64,000 nt of DNA, from positions 1-64,000 of the forward strand of contig JAIPIH010000008.1 in assembly GCA_021734835.1 (NCBI GenBank), read 5' to 3'. Both the position numbers and the translations under genes were made by a program. Positions 28,252 through 37,180 of this stretch are shown one piece after another. The DNA comes from Candidatus Cloacimonadota bacterium (GTDB lineage Bacteria; Cloacimonadota; Cloacimonadia; Cloacimonadales; TCS61). The number at the start of each line of letters is the position of its first letter. Position 1 is the first letter of the stretch. The notes below the pieces were generated by a model. That model worked only from the letters and a program-made list of their open reading frames with translations, was not told where the DNA came from and made no database searches.

Positions 28252-29306
28252 TAAAAAGCCGTCCCTGTAGCAAACATCTTTGGGTTATCTGCTACTTCTT
28301 CAGCCACTTTTCTATCTAAGTAGCCGTTCATAACATGATTGTATAATGATTGGTCTTTTGACTGCATTCCTTCTTTATTTCCGGATTGAATTACAGAAGG
28401 AATTTGATATGTTTTTTCTTCACGAATAAGATTTTTAACAGCGTTATTTGCTATCATTATCTCTAGCGCAGGAATTCTGTCGCTGCCGTCTTTCATTGGC
28501 AGTAATGTCTGAGCTACTACAGCTTGCAGAGATTCAGAAAGCATAGATCGAACCTGTGCTTGTTGTTCTTTTGGGAACATATCAATTACCCTGTCGATAG
28601 ATTTTGTAGCACTGCTGGTATGTAATGTCGCCAGAACAAGATGACCTGTTTCAGCAGCTGTTAAGGCCAGAGATACTGTTTCTAAGTCACGCATCTCACC
28701 TACCAAAATCACGTCCGGATCTTCACGTAACGCAGAGCGTAATGCTGCCCTGAATGACCAAGTATCGTGTCCAACTTCCCGTTGATTCATTAAAGAATTT
28801 TTACTTCTATGCATAAACTCGATTGGATCTTCAATTGTAATTATATGGCAGTGTTTGTGGTCATTAATATAATCGATCATAGTTGAAAGAGTTGTAGATT
28901 TACCGCTACCTGTAGGACCTGTCACCAAAATTAGTCCGCGTTGTCTCATGGCTAATCTGGCCAGGATTTCCGGTAAATGAAGATCTTCAAAATCTTTAAT
29001 AACATTAGGGATAACCCTGAAAGCTACACCTAATCCATTGACCTGATGAAAAGCATTAACTCTAAATCTAGTGTTATCATCCAACTTTGTTGAGAAGTCG
29101 ATCTCAAGTTTCTCTTTAAAAATTGTTCTTTGTGATTCATTCATAGTGCTTGAAATGAGGTCTTCAACTTCTTTAACGCTCATCGAAGGAAGATTGAGTT
29201 TCTTCATCTGTCCCAAAACTCTTATCATTGGTACAGATCCCGCACTAATGTGCAGGTCAGATGCACCAGCATCTGAGGTAAATTGTAATAATTCCTTAAC
29301 TGTCAA
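28251..29306 (-). CDS. pilT: Type IV pilus retraction ATPase PilT
   Basis: Cytoplasmic hexameric motor for pilus retraction and twitching. The 351 aa fit the family (about 345). N-terminal 'DAGASDLHISAG' is the PilT hallmark; Walker A is GPTGSGKST (K136), Walker B 'ILVGEMRDLET' (about 201-210), His box 'TGHLVLATLHTSSA'. The PilT signature 'AIRNLIRE' appears as 'AVKNLIREEK'. No zinc Cys motif, which separates it from PilB. Located between pilA (18 bases upstream) and the minor pilins. Its presence predicts retractile pili. Confidence 0.96.
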   Translation of the reverse strand: MTVKELLQFTSDAGASDLHISAGSVPMIRVLGQMKKLNLPSMSVKEVEDLISSTMNESQRTIFKEKLEIDFSTKLDDNTRFRVNAFHQVNGLGVAFRVIPNVIKDFEDLHLPEILARLAMRQRGLILVTGPTGSGKSTTLSTMIDYINDHKHCHIITIEDPIEFMHRSKNSLMNQREVGHDTWSFRAALRSALREDPDVILVGEMRDLETVSLALTAAETGHLVLATLHTSSATKSIDRVIDMFPKEQQAQVRSMLSESLQAVVAQTLLPMKDGSDRIPALEIMIANNAVKNLIREEKTYQIPSVIQSGNKEGMQSKDQSLYNHVMNGYLDRKVAEEVADNPKMFATGTAF

Positions 29307-29323
29307 AAATACCCCCTGCTTAA

Positions 29324-29755
29324 CTAATCGAGTATTTGTTCTTCTGAATTTTCGTCTTCATCAATTCCGTAACCATGAAACTTTGCTTCTTCAACATCAT
29401 ACCATACTTGTTTCCCTTCACCTTGAGGAAATTCCGCTGTAGAAGTTGCCATGTATTTCTTGGGTGGATTACCTACAACTTCAAAATCCCAGTTCTTTTC
29501 TGTTCTGTTACCTAGATTAGTATCTTTTAAAGCAGCTTCGATATCATAATCTGTTGTTGAACCGTAAGTTTGGTAATGAACTCTGTAGGTTTGTCTAAGT
29601 GCTGCAATAGCTGATTGAGCTTCTGTAGAGTATGCCTGACGCACATAGCTCATGTAGATTGGTACTGCGATAGCTGCCAGAATAGCAATTATCACAACAA
29701 CAACTAACAATTCGATGAGACTAAATCCTTTTTGGTTTTGCAATTTTTTCAACAT
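29324..29755 (-). CDS. pilA: Major type IV pilin PilA
   Basis: A 143-aa type IVa-like prepilin: leader MLKKLQNQKG, mature FSLIELLVVVVIIAILAAIAVPIY with Glu at +5 and the long hydrophobic alpha-1 helix. The globular domain is short and acidic at the end ('DEDENSEEQILD'). No C-terminal disulfide pair is seen. It heads the 14.5-kb operon that runs to pilD, with an AGGAGG ribosome site. A near-consensus sigma-54 promoter lies about 40 bases upstream, as for pilA of Pseudomonas and Myxococcus. Confidence 0.94.
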   Translation of the reverse strand: MLKKLQNQKGFSLIELLVVVVIIAILAAIAVPIYMSYVRQAYSTEAQSAIAALRQTYRVHYQTYGSTTDYDIEAALKDTNLGNRTEKNWDFEVVGNPPKKYMATSTAEFPQGEGKQVWYDVEEAKFHGYGIDEDENSEEQILD

Positions 29756-29790
29756 TATACGTCCTCCTAATTATTATCTTTTATTTTTGA

Positions 29791-29807
29791 CGCAAATTCC
29801 GTTCCCA
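29791..29807 (-). promoter_or_regulatory. Putative sigma-54 promoter of pilA and the pilus operon
   Basis: On the minus strand GG-AACG-GAAT-TTGC: one mismatch to GGCACG-N4-TTGC, with exact GG-N10-GC spacing (GG at 29804-29805, GC at 29792-29793). The T before GG is replaced by G. The GC lies 37 bases before the ATG, giving a leader of about 25 bases. RpoN/PilR control of pilA is well established in other phyla. Confidence 0.6.
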
Positions 29808-29918
29808 GATATTTATTCACTGTTTTTTTTTGCAAGTCTTTTATCATCTATCAATTTCTAAATGAACTATAATAACAAATTAACCCTTAAAAAACATTTA
29901 ACATTTTTAATAATTTTT

Positions 29919-32900
29919 TTATTTAAGTAACAACATTCGATTTGTCCCTATGATCTCATTATCCGTTGTTAACTGATAAAAATAAACTCCGGAAGTAACT
30001 GGTCTATTATTTTCGTCTGTACCTTCCCAGATCATGGTATATTTTCCAGGTTCCAATTCCCTATTAACATAAGATCTAACAAACTGACCCTTAACGTTGT
30101 ATATCACCAATTCAACCTTTGTTGTATTGCGGGCAATATTGAAAGTGATCATAGTTTGTGGATTGAAAGGATTAGGATAGTTTGCAAACAGTTGATTTTG
30201 AACTACCACCGATTCATCAGAAGCTGCAGATGTTTTCTCGATCAAGGCTGAAAATGCCGGGATCGAAGTTACTCCATTTGTATAAACTGATCGTATGGCA
30301 AACTGGTAGGTCCCATTAGGAATATTATCCCAATCAAGATCAACATAAGCGGTATCAATTATGCTTTCTGCGATAAGTTGCCAGCTGGAAGGATTATTAT
30401 GCTGATAATCATAAAATCTATAAACATTATAAGATTCCAGTGTTCTTTTAACATAGTTGTTATCGCTCATTTTATTTTGAGAATTATTCTCTGATATCAT
30501 AGTATTTCCCATGTTGATCCCATAAGCCCGTATCAATAAATTCCGTTCATAATTCGGTCCATAGCTGCCAATATCTGTCCAGGAACCACCGCTAGTCCAA
30601 TTCTCAATACTGAATTGTGTTCCGGATTGAAATTCCCAAGGTTCTCCTACTCCATCATCCATTCCGATCGATGTATATTGATTCGGAGTGCTCAAGCCGA
30701 TAAAGAAACCTTCAAAAGCTTCTATTGGCGTTTCTAAAACGTGGATATTCCATTCATCATCTGTATTATCAATGTATCCTGATTCATACAAAACATCTGC
30801 ACTATTAGGATTATCATCCTCATCTAAACCAAAAATGTATAATTTAACTTGATTATGGACCTCATAGGTTGAACTTAAATACCAGTGCATTTCCTGAATA
30901 ACCGCAATATAAGGATGAACAGCTCCAAACACAGCATTTGGTGGTGTAGAATTGTATCCAGTTTGAAAATCTATGTTACCATCATCATAGCGGAATTCTC
31001 CACCGCCTTGACCGGGTGGACTCCACAGCAGATCGACCTGAGTTCCTTCAAAGTTCTGCACAGCCTGTACATTGCCGGGTGGATAGGCTATCTCGTTCAG
31101 AGTTAAAGTTTCCAGATCCAAAGATGTATTACCTACTGAAACCTCACTATTATAATTATCATAACCTTCATAGGAAATCTGAATATCGTATGTGATATTT
31201 GTATAAACACTTTCAAAAATAAAATCACCATTTGCATCGGTTTCAGTTTGATAATTTTCAAAACCTGTTAACTCCACAATAGCTGCTTCCAATCCTACTT
31301 CCGGTATATCACTTCCAACTACGTGACCGTAAACAGAAACAGCTCCCAATGGGATCAGATTAAAATCAACCTCTGTAATTTCTTCTTCAATCACTTCCCC
31401 GGTCAATGTCTGAGGAGAATATCCCATTAAATTTGCTGTAAAATTGTAATCTCCAGCAACAACATTGCCAAAATGGTAATATCCCTGATCGTTAGAATAC
31501 GTAACAGTTTGAGTTTCTTCAATGGTGACAGAGGCGCCTTCTAACGGAATATCATCATCATCATAGACATAACCTTCTACTTCTCCCATTGCCCCTTGAA
31601 AAAACGTAAAAGTTGTATTAGCAAAAGTTTCGTTGCTATAACTAACTTCAGGCGGATTAGCGGGATCAAGTAAAATTACATCATCACGTTCATAACGCGT
31701 CCTATCTATATGCTCCGGTGTTGTATCGTGTAGGAAGTAATCAGATGTACCATATCCAGAAGTATCCATGGGACGATGAGCCATGACAACAAGATTATTG
31801 CCATTGTAAACATAAGGCGTTGTGAATTCTATTGTAACACTGTTTGTCCCTGATGGGTAGGTTACAGTACCATTGAAAACTTCTGTCAACGATGTTGACG
31901 GTATCCATCCATCGGTTAAATTAGTTTGTGTTGTTTCTCCCACCCAGATTGCTGTCGGTTTATTGATTAAATTAGTAGTAAAATTATTGTAATATGTAAG
32001 CGCTGTTATCATTCCTTCAGAGACATCTAATTCCTCCGAGAAATAGATTATCTCCGTCAAACTATTTTTATATTGAAAGCATACAGGCGTTCGATTATTA
32101 TTTTCAGTTCCGCTTCCCACAGACACTTCTATAATTCCCGGTGGGTATATTTGTACACTCATTATATTCGTTTGATCATTGGCAGTATTTTCATCCCCGG
32201 CTAAAGTAACCTCCCCGTAAATATTTACGTTTCCTGCTGGTTCATTAGCAGGGACATTCCATACAAGATTGTGTACAACAGTCTCATCCGGTGCTATTGT
32301 CTGGCTAATGTCGATTGAATTGAGTTCAATGGCATTATCTTTATAAAGAGTCACTGTATAATTATCTTGTGGATTATTCCCAATATTCTTGATAGATATC
32401 TCATAATTTTCTGAATTACCAGCGTTTATTATCGTATTACCGTAAATATTCTGCGCTGCGAGGTCATTATCGTAGGTAATTGCCAGGTCACCGGTCACTT
32501 CAACGTTATCTATTGTCCACCACCAGTCCCAACCGGGTTGTATGGAATGAAATCTAATCAGCACAGATGACTGCATGTTTGCAAGCAAAGAAATATCTAC
32601 AACTTCGTGAGTGGCAGTCACATCAATACCAGCAAATTCTAAAACATTTACCCAGGATGAGCCGCCATCTACACTAACATCTACATAGCAGTAATCATCA
32701 GAATCGATCGCATTAAAGTCATTATCAAATTCCAAAACTATATTCTCGTAGGTTGTAAGGTTCAACGGAGCCGATAGCTCAATTGTACAATCTGTAGTTG
32801 TTCCTGAACCAGCCTCATCTGCATCAGCAGAACAAACATTACCTGATGAAGTAGGAGGCATATTATATGCATTTGGATAAGGTTGGCTATATACTATCCA

Positions 32901-33029
32901 TTCGCCTGCCCCGCTATTAATTATTGAGTTCCAGTTAACTAGTCCTGCTTCAAAATCATCAAAAAACAATTCCTCTCCAAACATATTCATTGCAAACAAA
33001 ATTAAAATTAAAATTATCATTTTCTTCAT
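29919..33029 (-). CDS. Exported multidomain protein with sorting tail (1036 aa)
   Basis: Signal peptide 1-18. A MAM/jelly-roll-like domain (about 20-185, 'FDDFEAGLVNWNSII', 'WDWWWTIDNVEV') is followed by a CARDB-like domain (about 195-295). Two carboxypeptidase-regulatory-like domains follow (about 485-570 and 572-650, 'VEGYVYDDDDIPLEGASVTI'), then an FN3-like region and the FlgD/type-A tail from 'NYPNPFNPQ' ending 'RMLLLK'. No catalytic motif is seen, so it is more likely a surface adhesion or scaffold protein than an enzyme. It is transcribed alone, toward pilA. A GG-N10-GC element lies 25 bases before the ATG. Confidence 0.85.
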   Translation of the reverse strand: MKKMIILILILFAMNMFGEELFFDDFEAGLVNWNSIINSGAGEWIVYSQPYPNAYNMPPTSSGNVCSADADEAGSGTTTDCTIELSAPLNLTTYENIVLEFDNDFNAIDSDDYCYVDVSVDGGSSWVNVLEFAGIDVTATHEVVDISLLANMQSSVLIRFHSIQPGWDWWWTIDNVEVTGDLAITYDNDLAAQNIYGNTIINAGNSENYEISIKNIGNNPQDNYTVTLYKDNAIELNSIDISQTIAPDETVVHNLVWNVPANEPAGNVNIYGEVTLAGDENTANDQTNIMSVQIYPPGIIEVSVGSGTENNNRTPVCFQYKNSLTEIIYFSEELDVSEGMITALTYYNNFTTNLINKPTAIWVGETTQTNLTDGWIPSTSLTEVFNGTVTYPSGTNSVTIEFTTPYVYNGNNLVVMAHRPMDTSGYGTSDYFLHDTTPEHIDRTRYERDDVILLDPANPPEVSYSNETFANTTFTFFQGAMGEVEGYVYDDDDIPLEGASVTIEETQTVTYSNDQGYYHFGNVVAGDYNFTANLMGYSPQTLTGEVIEEEITEVDFNLIPLGAVSVYGHVVGSDIPEVGLEAAIVELTGFENYQTETDANGDFIFESVYTNITYDIQISYEGYDNYNSEVSVGNTSLDLETLTLNEIAYPPGNVQAVQNFEGTQVDLLWSPPGQGGGEFRYDDGNIDFQTGYNSTPPNAVFGAVHPYIAVIQEMHWYLSSTYEVHNQVKLYIFGLDEDDNPNSADVLYESGYIDNTDDEWNIHVLETPIEAFEGFFIGLSTPNQYTSIGMDDGVGEPWEFQSGTQFSIENWTSGGSWTDIGSYGPNYERNLLIRAYGINMGNTMISENNSQNKMSDNNYVKRTLESYNVYRFYDYQHNNPSSWQLIAESIIDTAYVDLDWDNIPNGTYQFAIRSVYTNGVTSIPAFSALIEKTSAASDESVVVQNQLFANYPNPFNPQTMITFNIARNTTKVELVIYNVKGQFVRSYVNRELEPGKYTMIWEGTDENNRPVTSGVYFYQLTTDNEIIGTNRMLLLK

Positions 33030-33052
33030 TATTACTCCTCATTTAATTATTA

Positions 33053-33068
33053 TGCAAATAATATTCCA
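33053..33068 (-). promoter_or_regulatory. Possible sigma-54 promoter of the 1036-aa exported protein gene
   Basis: On the minus strand TGG-AATATTATTT-GCA: correct GG-N10-GC spacing with TTTGCA, but three mismatches in the CACG part. The GC is 25 bases before the ATG at 33029. Weaker than the sites at 29791 and 38588; AT-rich background makes chance more likely. Confidence 0.35.
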
Positions 33069-33209
33069 TCTTTGGTTCACACCTAAGAATAGTTGAATTT
33101 TTATTTACCGAGCGCTAAAATTACTTGATCAAGATTTGGATCAAAAATCCTGAATAAGTGATTGACAGAAATTAGGTAAAAGAACTTAGTAATGTTTAGG
33201 AGCAGTTAA

Positions 33210-36200
33210 ATGAAAAAAGTCTTAATCCTGATAATGTTGTTGTTGTTTTCTGAAATAGCTTTCTCTATTGTAGTAGAAACAGCATCGTTTACAGAGTTTC
33301 TCTATGGAAATACGAACGATTGTGAATATGATAACTGGATTTCCCATGTAACCGAAGGCATTGCTGAAGAGGATTATAATTTATACTCACCTTGGGATGT
33401 TCAAACGAACGGATTTGGAAATTTTGTTTTACCCAATGTGGCGACACTTTCACAATGGCAGAATGTAATAACAGCATTTCTTTCAGAGAATTTCTTCGCA
33501 GTTCAGAGTATGTTGGATTTCTATGGCTTTCCGTATCAGGTAGTGGAGTTTCATGATACTGTTACCGGAAATATTTACTACATGTTACGTGAAAACTTAA
33601 ATATGGCTTATTATGATACTAATGATACGTTCGGCACTCATGATGATGAAATCGGAGCATTTGAATATGGCTGGGGATTATTCATTTATAATCCACAAGC
33701 TAATAAGCCAGTTATTATCACAGTACCTCACCCGAATGATGATTTTATCACTCCTGTTATTGGTTACGATTGTTTTACGAATTGGGAAGCGACATTTCTA
33801 ATAATTGCCGGTGCCGGAAGGGAAGTTTTATGGACTAATCAAGGTAATTATTCCAATTCAGGCTCGCTTTGTGATCCTTCCAGAAATGATAACGTAGCAT
33901 TTAATATTGCTTATAAGGAATTTTGTGACAAGCTCCGTAATGATTATGATCAGCGTGAGTTTTCAGCTCAAATTCATAGTTACGATTGGGACAGACATGA
34001 TGGTCATCCTGATTGCCAGGTTTCAACTATGTTCACTTGTCCCAACCTTCCTGTACGTGATCTTTCAGATTTGAATCTTGATCTGATCAATGCTTCCGAG
34101 CATCTGATATATCCAGCAAATACAATTGGCAATAATTCCAACGTTTTTCTTAATGATTATTATGCAGTAAACTATTCAATTTATGATTTCTTATTTTATA
34201 ATTGGGAAGGTGATCCGTATCCTGTTAACAGTAATGTCGATTTACCTGGTTATGGAGGGAACCGGCAAAGAGCTTATACTTATAATAATTGGAATGGATA
34301 TGATGTGTTTGATCCGTTCTTTCATTTGGAAATGGATGAACTCCCGGGTTGTTTTGATGAATCGGAGAGTAATTTGAATTGGTTTTATGGATTTAATTCA
34401 CAAAATAATTTATTTGAGATGGATCATATATTTAATAAGACTTTGCAATATTATTCATATTGGGTTAATGCAATGGCAGAAGTTTTACCTCAAGCTCTAG
34501 AGCTTAATGACGGCCTCATTCCTCCTATACCCCAAAATTTTTCTACTTCTTTTGTCGATCATAACTCCATTGATCTAATCTGGGATGCGATCAATTCCTA
34601 CGATTTTCATACTTACGAGCTCATTTACTCTGATACACCGTTTACTCCCATAAACGGTACAATAGTAAATCGTGAAACCTATTTTTATCTGGCAAGTCCT
34701 TTACACAACACATATTCTTTACATAATCTTGACATAAACGCTAATTATTTTTTTAAGATAAGAGCATTAGATAAAAATGAAAATTACTCGTCATTATCAG
34801 AAGAAATAGAGATATTTACAGCACCTGCTCAGGTAGATGATCTTGTTGCGATAGGCTTGGATTCAGCCGCCAGACTTTCTTGGACAGCTGTTCAACAAAA
34901 TGGAAATATGGGCTTCAATATTTTCAGACGTTCTGAAGTACAAGAATTTATTCAAATAGATAGCTGGCTAACAAATCCTGAATTGGTTGGAACTTTAAAT
35001 CAGGGTGAAGAATTTTCATATCTTGATGAAAGCCTGGAAAACGGCCAGATCTATGACTATTATATCTCATTTAATAATGAAAATGATGATGAGTTTGTTT
35101 ATGAGCAACCCGCAAGCTGTTTACCCAATAACTACTACCAGCTTTATGTTTCAAATATCACATTCAGTATAAAAGACACGGTAACTTTTTCTATGAATCA
35201 GTTTGCCACAGATTATTTTGATGAAGGTTTTGACATAATTAAGGAAGAAACGACGAGCGGTAGTTACATTTCCGCTGCGTTTTATGAGCAATACTGGGCT
35301 CCTAATGGTCTTTATTTACAACAGGAGGTTCATAGTGATTACTCATATCTGGAAAATTATAAAGTTTGGAACTTGAGAGTGAAAACTAATCAGATCAATG
35401 AAGATCTGGAGATAGAAATTTGTCCTCAGTTTAGCAATAATAATGGAAATCTGTATCTCGAGAACTTACAAACTAATGAAATTGTAAACCTGCTGGAAAA
35501 TGATCTTTCTTATGTAGCACAGGATTCAATTTTTTATGATTTCAAACTTTATTGGGGAGATTTGTATCCTTTCATCGCTTTCGAAAATATGTCAAGTCAA
35601 CTGCTGCAAGGCGGAGATGAACTCATGATCGAGTGGGAATCATCATTTGTTCAATTGATCGATCATTTTGATATTTCAATACAAAATGAACAAATGACTT
35701 TTGAAGTTGCCGAATATTTAGATCAACATCAAGAGAATTATCTGTGGGTAATACCTGATGATGTTGAGATCCATAACGCCCGTATAGTCATTGATGTTTA
35801 TGCTGTTAATGGCAATACTTACAGTTTTACATCGGCTTCCAGATACGGTTTTGTTCCCAGAAATTATACGCTGGAATTCACACAAGGATGGCAATTGATA
35901 ACTAATCCCTGGAATGATGATTCACATTTTTACAGTTCCCAAATATTTGGTGAGAATTCTGAATTACTTCTTGCACTGCAGCACAATAATTACTTAGCAA
36001 CTGATGAATTTAGATTTGGAACCGGTTACTGGTTAAACGCTGAATCAGAAGGTAATTATACTAATACCGGACCCATACTGAAAGATGATGTTTACCTGGA
36101 TCTGGAACCCGGCTGGAATCTGGTCCCTAATCCGCATCTCTGCCCTTACGATCCGCTAGACTTACGAATAAGAAATGAAGGGTATAATTATTCATTTGGA

Positions 36201-37130
36201 TATGCTGTCAGTCAGGACTTAATAGCAAATGCGATATACGTTTACAGAAATGACAAATTTATAAATCCGGAAATTATTGAACCATATGAGGCTTTTTATC
36301 TGTATCTAAATGAGGATGACTCTGTAAATTCTAAGTGTCTCTTTTCAACTTACTATAACACATACCATTACAATTATGATCTTGATTGGGAAATTTCTCT
36401 AAGTGCAGAGCAAACTGATAAAGATAATATTATCTTGGGATGCGGTTCGGCGGCTACAGATGGTTTTGAAAACGAATATGATTTACCAGAATCTCCGGTG
36501 AAACCAATTGAAAATGGAATGAGGATGTACTTCCTGAAAAATTCTCCTTCCGATTCTTTATTCATCTATTCCCAGTTAAATCGAGAGATCAAATCTCCAC
36601 TGCAAGTTAATATCCCCGAGAGTAAACAATGGGACTTTACTATTGAAGTTGCTAATATCAATTCTGTAATATTAGAGTTTAACATGCTTGATCTTCCAGA
36701 AGGATACTGTGCTGATATTATTATCGATAATTATAATTGGAATGATATTACTGCTGGTAACTATTTATATTCTTTCATCCCTTCCGCTCCAGGACCCGTG
36801 AATGGGACTATAAATATTAAAAACAATATTACTTATACTGATGATATAGTAGTCAATCCTGCCAAATTCACGAGTTATCCAAATCCTTTTAATCCATACA
36901 CAACTATTCAGTTTGCCATCCCTGAAGAGAACAATGTAGACTTGGTGATATATAATGTAAAAGGACAAAGAGTGAGAACTATTTGTGATCAGGTATTACC
37001 TGCCGGTGATCACCAGTTTAATTGGTATGGCAAGAATAATGAAAATAAAATTGTAACTTCTGGAATATATTTTATAAAACTTAGTTTCGGGAACAATACT
37101 AAATATCGAAAAACGATTTTGCTTAAATGA
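33210..37130 (+). CDS. Exported protein with putative N-terminal hydrolase-like domain and sorting tail (1306 aa)
   Basis: Signal peptide 1-19. Residues about 20-440 form a domain I cannot assign. Its conserved-looking polar motifs are 'VPHPNDDF' (172-179), 'AGREVLW' (about 202-208), 'DPSRNDNVAF' (222-231) and 'QIHSYDWDRHDGH' (254-266). This His/Asp/Arg pattern resembles M14-like or N-formylglutamate-amidohydrolase-like metal hydrolases, so an enzyme is possible but unproven. An FN3-like region follows (about 455-540), then a long beta-rich region and the tail 'SYPNPFNPY' ending 'KTILLK'. It is the only sorting-tail gene here on the plus strand and ends in a shared bidirectional terminator. 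A TTGACA at 33162 may serve as -35. Confidence 0.8.
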   Translation: MKKVLILIMLLLFSEIAFSIVVETASFTEFLYGNTNDCEYDNWISHVTEGIAEEDYNLYSPWDVQTNGFGNFVLPNVATLSQWQNVITAFLSENFFAVQSMLDFYGFPYQVVEFHDTVTGNIYYMLRENLNMAYYDTNDTFGTHDDEIGAFEYGWGLFIYNPQANKPVIITVPHPNDDFITPVIGYDCFTNWEATFLIIAGAGREVLWTNQGNYSNSGSLCDPSRNDNVAFNIAYKEFCDKLRNDYDQREFSAQIHSYDWDRHDGHPDCQVSTMFTCPNLPVRDLSDLNLDLINASEHLIYPANTIGNNSNVFLNDYYAVNYSIYDFLFYNWEGDPYPVNSNVDLPGYGGNRQRAYTYNNWNGYDVFDPFFHLEMDELPGCFDESESNLNWFYGFNSQNNLFEMDHIFNKTLQYYSYWVNAMAEVLPQALELNDGLIPPIPQNFSTSFVDHNSIDLIWDAINSYDFHTYELIYSDTPFTPINGTIVNRETYFYLASPLHNTYSLHNLDINANYFFKIRALDKNENYSSLSEEIEIFTAPAQVDDLVAIGLDSAARLSWTAVQQNGNMGFNIFRRSEVQEFIQIDSWLTNPELVGTLNQGEEFSYLDESLENGQIYDYYISFNNENDDEFVYEQPASCLPNNYYQLYVSNITFSIKDTVTFSMNQFATDYFDEGFDIIKEETTSGSYISAAFYEQYWAPNGLYLQQEVHSDYSYLENYKVWNLRVKTNQINEDLEIEICPQFSNNNGNLYLENLQTNEIVNLLENDLSYVAQDSIFYDFKLYWGDLYPFIAFENMSSQLLQGGDELMIEWESSFVQLIDHFDISIQNEQMTFEVAEYLDQHQENYLWVIPDDVEIHNARIVIDVYAVNGNTYSFTSASRYGFVPRNYTLEFTQGWQLITNPWNDDSHFYSSQIFGENSELLLALQHNNYLATDEFRFGTGYWLNAESEGNYTNTGPILKDDVYLDLEPGWNLVPNPHLCPYDPLDLRIRNEGYNYSFGYAVSQDLIANAIYVYRNDKFINPEIIEPYEAFYLYLNEDDSVNSKCLFSTYYNTYHYNYDLDWEISLSAEQTDKDNIILGCGSAATDGFENEYDLPESPVKPIENGMRMYFLKNSPSDSLFIYSQLNREIKSPLQVNIPESKQWDFTIEVANINSVILEFNMLDLPEGYCADIIIDNYNWNDITAGNYLYSFIPSAPGPVNGTINIKNNITYTDDIVVNPAKFTSYPNPFNPYTTIQFAIPEENNVDLVIYNVKGQRVRTICDQVLPAGDHQFNWYGKNNENKIVTSGIYFIKLSFGNNTKYRKTILLK

Positions 37131-37132
37131 TC

Positions 37133-37167
37133 AAAAAAAAACGCTCTTTATTAGAGCGTTTTTTTAT
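37133..37167. terminator. Bidirectional intrinsic terminator between convergent genes
   Basis: A run of A, then ACGCTCT-TTATT-AGAGCGT, then a run of T: a 7-bp stem (extended by A-T pairs) with a 5-base loop and U-tracts on both strands. It lies 3 bases past the 1306-aa gene and 14 bases past the end of the convergent candidate selenoprotein gene, so it serves both. Confidence 0.92.
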
Positions 37168-37180
37168 AATTTTTCAAAGA

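Noticed and set aside
33124-33143. TTGATC ... GATCAA repeats as FNR-type sites (also near 45510 and 54413)
   Set aside because: The spacer is 8 or more bases, or the halves face the wrong way; FNR needs TTGAT-N4-ATCAA.
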